Origin: Mycolicibacterium cosmeticum
GTDB lineage: Bacteria > Actinomycetota > Actinomycetes > Mycobacteriales > Mycobacteriaceae
Assembly (NCBI GenBank): GCA_016197365.1
Contig: JACPVS010000020.1
Span: 54,400-118,399 of the forward strand
DNA: 64,000 nt
Direction: 5' to 3'
Part shown: one piece after another, positions 59,051-64,000 of the stretch
Layout: every line of letters starts with the position of its first letter
Numbering within the stretch: position 1 is the first letter of the stretch
Program-made: the position numbers and the translations under genes
The notes under the pieces: generated by a model
What the model saw: only the letters and a program-made list of their open reading frames with translations
Database searches by the model: none
What the model was told of the DNA's origin: nothing

Positions 59051-60350
59051 GCCCTGCAAAGAGGAACGCTGCGGCTGCATCCTCACTGCCGAGCAACTCG
59101 CCTAAGGCCGTACCGCGATCAGCAACTGCCATTTTCTGTTGTACTGCAGCAAGTTCCGCGCGCACCCTCTCGTTGGCTGACGCGTACCGCCGTCCATCCA
59201 AATAGCCCGCATCGTAGTCAGCCTCGATAGTGGCAAGTCTGGCGCGTAGCCGCTCCACTTCCTCCAAGTGCGGTGTGAGATCTGCCTGCGTAGGTGCGAG
59301 CAACTCCGCTACATCGGGCTGTCGCAGCCGCTCTGCGATCATGTCGCGCACGTATGAGTCCACTTGGTTCTGCGACCGGTTGACGTGAGTGTCCTTGCAG
59401 CGGTACCGACCTTGGGAGAACGATGACGTTGGTTGATTGCAAACGGCGCATAGGTACAGTCCAGAGCCCAGATGCTTGCGGTCAGTGCCGACGCGGTTGG
59501 TTTTGCGCCTCGGATCCGATAGGCGCGCCTGAACAAGGTCGAATACATCCTCCGACACGAGGGCTTCCCAGTTGCCTTTTCCGCCGGTCACGTCGCCTTG
59601 ATACACGGCGCGGTTTGCGTATCGCGGGTTTTGGAGAATGCCCTTGATGCTGGATGGATTCCACTTCGCGTTGACGCTCGACGCTTTCCACTTTAGGGGG
59701 TCTCGGATATGCCGTTCCGTGCTTCGCGTAGGGACACCGTCGTCGGTGAGAGCCTGTGCAATGGAGCGCAGTGACTCACCAGCGTGAAACGACTTAAATA
59801 TCCGGCGCACTACGTCAGCTTCAGCGGGAAGGGTCTCGCCACTGGCCGTGTAACCAAGCAGGCGCGTGCCTAGGGGCGGGCGTCCAAGTTCGGCCCGTTG
59901 GAAAGCCGCAGCGGTCTGCCGTTCGCTCTTGACGGCTATCTCCATCTCGGCGACCTCGCCGAGTATGCCTATCGCGAGTCGGCCCGCTGCTGTCGTCGGA
60001 TCCATGTCGGACCCTTTGACGAGCGCAATGATCACCCCGCGGCTGCGGCATACCTCGATAAGGGCCAGGCGGTCGCGTGCGTTCCGCGCGAGACGGTCGA
60101 GCTGCCACGCCACTACGGCGTCAGCCTCACCGCGCTCGATGACGGCAAGCATGGCCGCAAAAGCGGGCCTTGTTTTCTTCCCAGACGCGGTGATCGAGTC
60201 GTCGGTGTGGGTGCTGACGATGTCCCAGCCTCGCTGCTTGGCGAGTTGTTCGATGGCATCTTGCTGGCGCTCAATGGCCAGTCCTTCGCCGGTCATATCG
60301 CGGGAGATCCGCAGGTAGGCCACTGCACGGCGTCCGCGTTGTTCCGTCAT
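58935..60350 (-). CDS. int: Large serine recombinase / integrase
   Basis: 471 residues. The catalytic serine is Ser16 in AVAYLRISRD, followed by VVAWQLDRLARNARD and GRLAIGILGEVAEMEI of the resolvase domain. The recombinase domain spans about 150-270, a zinc ribbon LCAVCNQPTSS...YRCKD is present, then a coiled coil (LEEVERLRARLATIEADYDAG). Length and the C-terminal VFDPATVQVDW parallel the phiRv1 integrase (469). Its start is 42 bp from attR. It catalyses integration into the ychF 3' end. Confidence 0.95.
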   Translation of the reverse strand: MTEQRGRRAVAYLRISRDMTGEGLAIERQQDAIEQLAKQRGWDIVSTHTDDSITASGKKTRPAFAAMLAVIERGEADAVVAWQLDRLARNARDRLALIEVCRSRGVIIALVKGSDMDPTTAAGRLAIGILGEVAEMEIAVKSERQTAAAFQRAELGRPPLGTRLLGYTASGETLPAEADVVRRIFKSFHAGESLRSIAQALTDDGVPTRSTERHIRDPLKWKASSVNAKWNPSSIKGILQNPRYANRAVYQGDVTGGKGNWEALVSEDVFDLVQARLSDPRRKTNRVGTDRKHLGSGLYLCAVCNQPTSSFSQGRYRCKDTHVNRSQNQVDSYVRDMIAERLRQPDVAELLAPTQADLTPHLEEVERLRARLATIEADYDAGYLDGRRYASANERVRAELAAVQQKMAVADRGTALGELLGSEDAAAAFLFAGLMTQRAVIAALATVRLHRGTRHSRVFDPATVQVDWVTG

Positions 60351-60392
60351 GGGTCGAGGTTAATGGATGACGTTATTTGATCGCGTGACGTG

Positions 60393-60406
60393 GTGGAGTT
60401 CCGCTT
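60393..60406. other. attR core with displaced ychF end
   Basis: GTGGAGTTCCGCTT repeats the attL core. The following CAACGTGTGA codes for the displaced last YchF residues N-V and stop. Five of the six bases before the core also resemble the attL flank (GACGTG versus GATGTC), so the attP and attB sequences are similar beyond the core. Confidence 0.88.
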
Positions 60407-60481
60407 CAACGTGTGATCACTCGATGGGCCCGTTCCGGCCGATCGAGTCCCGAGGCTCTTGATCACGCTAGAATTCTGTAC

Positions 60482-60766
60482 ATGACGACGCTGCCGCTGG
60501 CCGAGGTCCGCGCGAACCTGTCGAAACTCGTTGATGAAGCGATGCGAACACATCAACGGATCGAGGTGACCCGGCAAGGGCGTCGTGCGGCAGTGATCCT
60601 GAGTGCCGACGACTACGACTCGATCATGGAGACGCTCGACATTTTGAGCGATCCAGATCTGATGAGGGAGCTCCGGCAAGGACAGAAGGACGTCGCGCGC
60701 GGGGACTTCCACAGCCTTGATGACGTGGCGGCGGAGATGCGGGCCAAAGGGCGACTGCCCGAGTGA
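60482..60766 (+). CDS. Phd/YefM-type antitoxin
   Basis: 94 residues. LAEVRANLSKLVDEAMRTHQRIEVTRQGRRAAVILSADDYDSIMETLDIL is the DNA-binding Phd/YefM fold; the C-terminal part wraps the toxin. A TAGAAT hexamer ends 7 nt before the ATG, so the transcript may be leaderless. Overlaps the toxin gene by 4 bp (GTGA). It lies directly outside attR, so it is chromosomal or an older insertion. Confidence 0.92.
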   Translation: MTTLPLAEVRANLSKLVDEAMRTHQRIEVTRQGRRAAVILSADDYDSIMETLDILSDPDLMRELRQGQKDVARGDFHSLDDVAAEMRAKGRLPE

Positions 60767-61026
60767 CCTATGAAGTGGTGTTGTCTCCGGGAGCTCGTAG
60801 GGCACTGTCAGCAGAACTTCCAGAGGCGGTGGCTGCGGCCTGTTTTCAATTCATCTACGGACCGTTGGCGGAGAATCCCCGCCGTGTCGGCAAGCAACTC
60901 CACCGTGAACTGGAGGGAACCTATTCGGCCAGACGGGGCGAGTTTCGGGTGCTCTACGACATCGATGACAACAGAATTCGAGTCGAGGTCATTTCGATTC
61001 GTCACCGCAGGGACGTGTACCGCTGA
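60763..61026 (+). CDS. RelE/ParE-superfamily toxin
   Basis: 87 residues. MTYEVVLSPGARRALSAELP opens the RelE fold and RRGEFRVLYDIDDNRIRVEVISIRHRRDVYR ends it, with the basic RRGEFRVLY strand and Arg/His residues used in mRNA cleavage on the ribosome. GTG 60763 overlaps the antitoxin stop, the usual co-regulated order. Confidence 0.92.
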   Translation: MTYEVVLSPGARRALSAELPEAVAAACFQFIYGPLAENPRRVGKQLHRELEGTYSARRGEFRVLYDIDDNRIRVEVISIRHRRDVYR

Positions 61027-61069
61027 TGGAAGGTCCCTCGACGCCATGATGTGGTGGAGTTGACGCCTT

Positions 61070-61234
61070 TCAGGTAAACCGGATGAACTCGCATTCGGGA
61101 TCGCGCTTGATTTCAGTGTTCGGCACCGGCGCCGTCTCCTGACTGGTAATCGTTTCCTCGATCCGTACCGACGGCGGCAGGGTGCCGTACATGGCGCGCC
61201 TGACATCGTCGGCGCCGATTCCGTCGTGGCTCAT
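61070..61234 (-). CDS. Small hypothetical protein
   Basis: 54 residues from ATG 61234, which has a strong GGGAGG ribosome binding site. The sequence is hydrophilic (DDVRRAMYGTLPPSVRIEETI) and ends EFIRFT with one Cys. No family recognised. It is followed by the end of the toxin gene in convergent order; 161 bp separate it from the redoxin gene upstream on the same strand. Confidence 0.55.
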   Translation of the reverse strand: MSHDGIGADDVRRAMYGTLPPSVRIEETITSQETAPVPNTEIKRDPECEFIRFT

Positions 61235-61395
61235 CGTGTCCTCCCGCCGAAAAGTTTCATACCTGTTGGATTGGTCCACGTCCCTCGGTCGCGGTGGATC
61301 GTTTCTCTCGCAACTACTTTCGTCGCCAGATGGCTCCGCTTCGGAATTCTAGCGGCCGACTCACGTCGTGACAGGTCGTGTCGCTCAAGCGGCCT

Positions 61396-62301
61396 TCAGA
61401 GCGCTCGTAGACCACTCAGGGTCCGGCTCAACAGCTCACGTCGTTCATCGACGGTCATCGAAGCATTGCGGTCGTGAACTCGCAGATACCCGTGCGACAC
61501 CAGATCGCCCACCAGGAACCGCGTCGCACCGAGTGGTAGGGCCGCCGCAGCGGCGACCTCTGCGACCGAGGGGCCGTGCCCGCACAGGGTCAGGATCTGG
61601 CCTCGCACATCATGTTTGGGCCAGCGAGGCGGCGTCGCTGCACTGTCGATCACCTCGACTCGTGCGTCCAGTGGCAGTTCGACCACAGAGTCTGTGCGGC
61701 CCGCCGTCAACGTGTACGGCCGGACCAGACTCGGTTTGGCCACGGGTTCTGGTTCTGTGCGTATGTCTTCGGGCACGGTGTGTGGTGCCTGCCGATTCTG
61801 GAGGAACGTCAACGCGTCGTCGGCGTGCATCGAGGCGCGCAACTCGCCAGCGATGATCTTCAGTACGGTGCGATCGGTATCGATGACGAAGGTCGTCCGT
61901 CTGACCGGCATCAGCCTGGCGAGCAGGCCACGACGCCGGCGGTGACCGCTGGTGCGCGCCCTGGATCGCAACGTCGACAGCCGGCCGCGACGGACTCCGA
62001 ACAGTTCGGACACTACGCCGTCCGCATCGGAGAGCAGCGAATAGTCGAACGAACGCTGTTGGGCGAAGTGGGCCTGCTTGTCGACGGTGTCGGTGCTGAT
62101 CCCGATCCGTTGGGTGCTGATCTTGGCGAATTCGTCGCCCAGGTCCCGGAAATGACAAGCCTGCGCTGTACAGATCGGTGAGGACGCGAGCGGGAAGAAG
62201 AACAGCACAACGGGCCCTCCGGAGAGGAGCGCGGACAGGGTCTGAGGCTTGCCGGTGTGATCACGCAGCGTGAAGTCAGGCGCTCTGTCGCCCGCCATCA
62301 T
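61396..62301 (-). CDS. Peroxiredoxin (BCP/PrxQ-like) fused to DUF742
   Basis: 301 residues. Residues 1-165 form an AhpC/TSA redoxin: FFFPLASSPICTAQACHFRD has the peroxidatic C44 and a second Cys C49, spaced as in BCP/PrxQ, and RRTTFVIDTDRTVLKI follows after an Arg-rich insert (about 112-132). Residues ~190-301 match DUF742: RPYTLTAGRTDSVVELPLDA, CGHGPSVAEVAAAAALPLGATRFLVGDLVSHGYLRVH and a final LLSRTLSGLRAL. DUF742 proteins normally stand alone beside roadblock and Rab-like GTPase genes. The fusion suggests peroxide sensing linked to a conservon-type switch; inference. Confidence 0.85.
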   Translation of the reverse strand: MMAGDRAPDFTLRDHTGKPQTLSALLSGGPVVLFFFPLASSPICTAQACHFRDLGDEFAKISTQRIGISTDTVDKQAHFAQQRSFDYSLLSDADGVVSELFGVRRGRLSTLRSRARTSGHRRRRGLLARLMPVRRTTFVIDTDRTVLKIIAGELRASMHADDALTFLQNRQAPHTVPEDIRTEPEPVAKPSLVRPYTLTAGRTDSVVELPLDARVEVIDSAATPPRWPKHDVRGQILTLCGHGPSVAEVAAAAALPLGATRFLVGDLVSHGYLRVHDRNASMTVDERRELLSRTLSGLRAL

Positions 62302-62465
62302 GGGCAAAGGGTAACGCGGAGGCAGCGCCGAACGTGGGGGATATGCACGCGATTGATGCGAATCCCGTGCATACGGCCCACAGTGGCCCCTGACGTGCAG
62401 GTATTCTGGCCCGAAGGCCCGATGGTCAGCGAGTAGGTGGCACTGGCGTCAGGAGCGTGAAGGTC

Positions 62466-63728
62466 ATGGCAGGCAAGACGAGGTCGGTGAAGCCGTCGCC
62501 CGGGGCGATGGCCACTTCCGGGCGTCCTGCCCAGGAACTGATCGTCGCTGGTCAGACGCCGCTTCGACGATTCGTCGCAGAGAGTTGGCAGCGCAGCCTG
62601 GCGACCGGGGTCGACCCCGACAGCGGCGCACGGGAAGCGGCAGCGGCCGCGCGCCTGTCGGAACTGCGCAACGGTCATCCGCTGGCGGCGGCGCTCCCGG
62701 TGATCCGCAAGCTGCTGGTCGAATACGCCGTCGACTCCGGCGTCGTGGTGGCCGTCACGGCGGCCGACGGCACCATGCTCTGGGTCGAGGGCGACACCGA
62801 AGCGTGCCGCAAGGTGGCCGCGATGAACTTCGTGCCGGGCGCCGACTGGAGTGAACAGGGGGCGGGCACCAACGCCCCCGGCACCGCGCTGGCCCTGGAC
62901 CGCGAAGTACAGATCGACGGGCATGAACACTTCTCCCGGCTGGTTCGGCCATGGACCTGCACGGCGGTGCCGGTGCACGATCCGGTGACCGGCCTGCCGA
63001 TCGGCAGCATCGACCTCACCGGAGGGTCCTCGATCGGTTCGGCGCAAACCCTGGCTCTGGTGCGCGCTACCGCCGTCGCCGTCGAGCATCGACTTGCCTT
63101 GGCCTACACGCAGATTCCCGCCGCCCCGGCCGGATCGGCGGGCCGCCTCACGGTCCTCGGTTCGGACCGGCCGTGCTGGCACACCGTCGATGAACGCGGC
63201 CGAACCCGCGCCCAGCAGTTATCCGGCAGGCACGCCGAGATCCTGGTGCTGTTGCTCCAACACTCCGAAGGTCTCAGCAGCGACCACCTCGCGGTGCTCC
63301 TCGACGAACGCGAACTCGACGCCGTCACCATCCGCGCCGAGCTGTCGCGGCTGCGGCGCATCGTCGGGACCGACATGATCGGCTCCCGCCCATACCGACT
63401 GCTCGGCACCATGGACAGCGACATGGCCGACGTGTTCGCGGCCCTGCGCCGCGGCGACGTCGCCGCCGCCCTGGACAACTACAGCGGCCAGCTGCTGCCG
63501 CGGTCCGGTTCGCCGGCCGTGGCACGCCTGCGCACCGAACTCAGTGCAAGCCTGCGGGGTGCGGTGCTGGCCGGTGACTCGCATGTCCTGCGCCGGTGGC
63601 TGGACCTTCCCGAGGCGCGCGACGATCGCGATGGCTGGCAGACGCTGCACGATCACCACGGCTCCGACGAGCTGACCCGGGCTCAGACCCGAGGGCACCT
63701 GACGGCATTGGACAGAGCCCTGTCCTGA
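62466..63728 (+). CDS. GAF-domain transcriptional regulator
   Basis: 420 residues from ATG 62466 (AGGAG upstream; GTG 62457 possible). SWQRSLATGVDPDSG is typical of AcoR-type regulators. A GAF domain covers about 70-220 (GVVVAVTAADGTMLWVEG, GTNAPGTALAL, HDPVTGLPIGSIDLTGG). The C-terminal part (RHAEILVLLLQHSEGLSSDHLAVLL) is a winged HTH; no sigma-54 AAA domain exists. It stands just before an aldehyde dehydrogenase gene on the same strand and probably controls it in response to acetaldehyde, acetoin or similar. Confidence 0.85.
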   Translation: MAGKTRSVKPSPGAMATSGRPAQELIVAGQTPLRRFVAESWQRSLATGVDPDSGAREAAAAARLSELRNGHPLAAALPVIRKLLVEYAVDSGVVVAVTAADGTMLWVEGDTEACRKVAAMNFVPGADWSEQGAGTNAPGTALALDREVQIDGHEHFSRLVRPWTCTAVPVHDPVTGLPIGSIDLTGGSSIGSAQTLALVRATAVAVEHRLALAYTQIPAAPAGSAGRLTVLGSDRPCWHTVDERGRTRAQQLSGRHAEILVLLLQHSEGLSSDHLAVLLDERELDAVTIRAELSRLRRIVGTDMIGSRPYRLLGTMDSDMADVFAALRRGDVAAALDNYSGQLLPRSGSPAVARLRTELSASLRGAVLAGDSHVLRRWLDLPEARDDRDGWQTLHDHHGSDELTRAQTRGHLTALDRALS

Positions 63729-63785
63729 CGTTGGACCAACGTTGCGGAAAACCCCAACGGTGTTGCAACGGGTTGCAAACTACGT
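63729..63785. promoter_or_regulatory. Cluster of GTTGCAAC-type repeats before the aldehyde dehydrogenase gene
   Basis: GTTGGACCAAC (63730-63740, 5-1-5 palindrome), GTTGCAAC (63762-63769, perfect palindrome) and GTTGCAAA (63772-63779) occur in a 50-bp span, 50 to 100 bp before the start codon. It is a likely binding region for the upstream GAF regulator. Confidence 0.5.
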
Positions 63786-63829
63786 TGAGTGACGACCGAC
63801 ACAGTCATCCACACCGTAGGAGATCAATC

Positions 63830-64000
63830 GTGACTGTTTATGCACGCCCGGGCGCTGAAGGTTCTTTGATGTCGTTTAAGGCGCGTTATGGGAATTTTGT
63901 TGGGGGGCAGTGGGTGGCCCCGGTTGCGGGCCGGTATTTCGAGAATCCGTCGCCGGTGACGGGGCAGGTGTTTTGTGAGATTCCGCGTTCGGATGAGGTG
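63830..64000 (+). CDS. Aldehyde dehydrogenase, 5' part (runs off window)
   Basis: 57 residues before the window ends, from GTG 63830 with TAGGAGA. FKARYGNFVGGQWVAPVAGRYFENPSPVTGQ is the standard N-terminal strand pair and NAD-domain entry of the ALDH superfamily, close to acetaldehyde/chloroacetaldehyde dehydrogenases (ExaC/AldA type). Catalytic Cys and Glu lie past the edge. Genes of this type are often controlled by an adjacent GAF regulator. Confidence 0.85.
   Translation, partial: MTVYARPGAEGSLMSFKARYGNFVGGQWVAPVAGRYFENPSPVTGQVFCEIPRSDEV

Larger units (their letters stand above)
49800..60406. mobile_element. 10.6-kb serine-integrase satellite prophage integrated in ychF
   Basis: Bounded by a 14-bp direct repeat (49800-49813 and 60393-60406). 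It encodes a HEPN/Ymh-like protein, a membrane protein, two connector-type proteins, HK97-type capsid, scaffold, portal, terminase large subunit, HNH nuclease, small proteins, an HTH excisionase candidate and a serine integrase. No tail, holin/endolysin, replication or recognisable repressor gene is present. Size and content resemble phiRv1 and phiRv2 of M. tuberculosis and capsid-forming phage-inducible islands. Base composition looks lower in GC than the flanks. Confidence 0.9.

Overview
The window reads as chromosome of a fast-growing mycobacterium (Mycolicibacterium type). Mycothiol amidase Mca, a Rv1086-type Z-prenyl synthase, proline-rich antigen, DesA2 and PhoH2 appear in an order that follows M. 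tuberculosis Rv1075c to Rv1112. GC content is high, GTG starts are common and 4-bp ATGA/GTGA overlaps abound. The species cannot be fixed from sequence alone.

Layout. 1-30,331: conserved core. It holds an SGNH esterase (cut by the window edge), lipU, cbs, two proline-rich membrane proteins, metB, a GPP34 protein, greA, a DUF4307-like protein, mca and its small partner, a thioredoxin/DUF255 protein, a ketosteroid-isomerase-like protein, a hemolysin-III protein, Z-FPP synthase, several membrane or unknown proteins, coaA, a DUF885-like putative peptidase, an unusually long glyA, desA2, phoH2, a NodB-type deacetylase, a PRC-barrel protein, an antiporter, fumC, glpX and an AI-2E transporter. 30,353-43,325: an accessory island absent from this place in M. 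tuberculosis. It has two NAD(P)-dependent oxidoreductases behind a KstR-type operator, a P450 and TetR pair, a five-gene sulfatase operon (two sulfatases, HAD phosphatase, SulP transporter, formylglycine-generating enzyme), and a divergent Tat-lipoprotein alkylsulfatase ending in a 30-bp tandem repeat. 43,428-49,847: core again, with 3-beta-HSD (second KstR box), xseB, xseA, Rv1109c-like, ispH, Rv1111c-like and ychF.

49,800-60,406: a 10.6-kb element integrated by a serine integrase into the last codons of ychF. A 14-bp core is repeated at both ends, and joining the flanks restores a canonical YchF C-terminus. The element encodes terminase, portal, scaffold, capsid, connectors, HNH nuclease and an excisionase-like protein. 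It has no tail, lysis or replication genes that I can see. That makes it a capsid-forming satellite in the style of phiRv1/phiRv2 and cf-PICIs. A HEPN/Ymh-like protein and a membrane protein sit at the attL end.

60,482-64,000: a Phd/RelE-type toxin-antitoxin pair, a small unknown protein, a peroxiredoxin fused to a DUF742 domain, a GAF-domain regulator and the start of an aldehyde dehydrogenase.

Main points for a second look: the satellite and its site in ychF; an in-frame loss of about 23 residues in xseA that removes the GHExD active-site motif; the redoxin-DUF742 fusion; the self-contained sulfatase island next to KstR-type operators; a hairpin array behind the capsid operon; and the VNTR across the alkylsulfatase stop codon.
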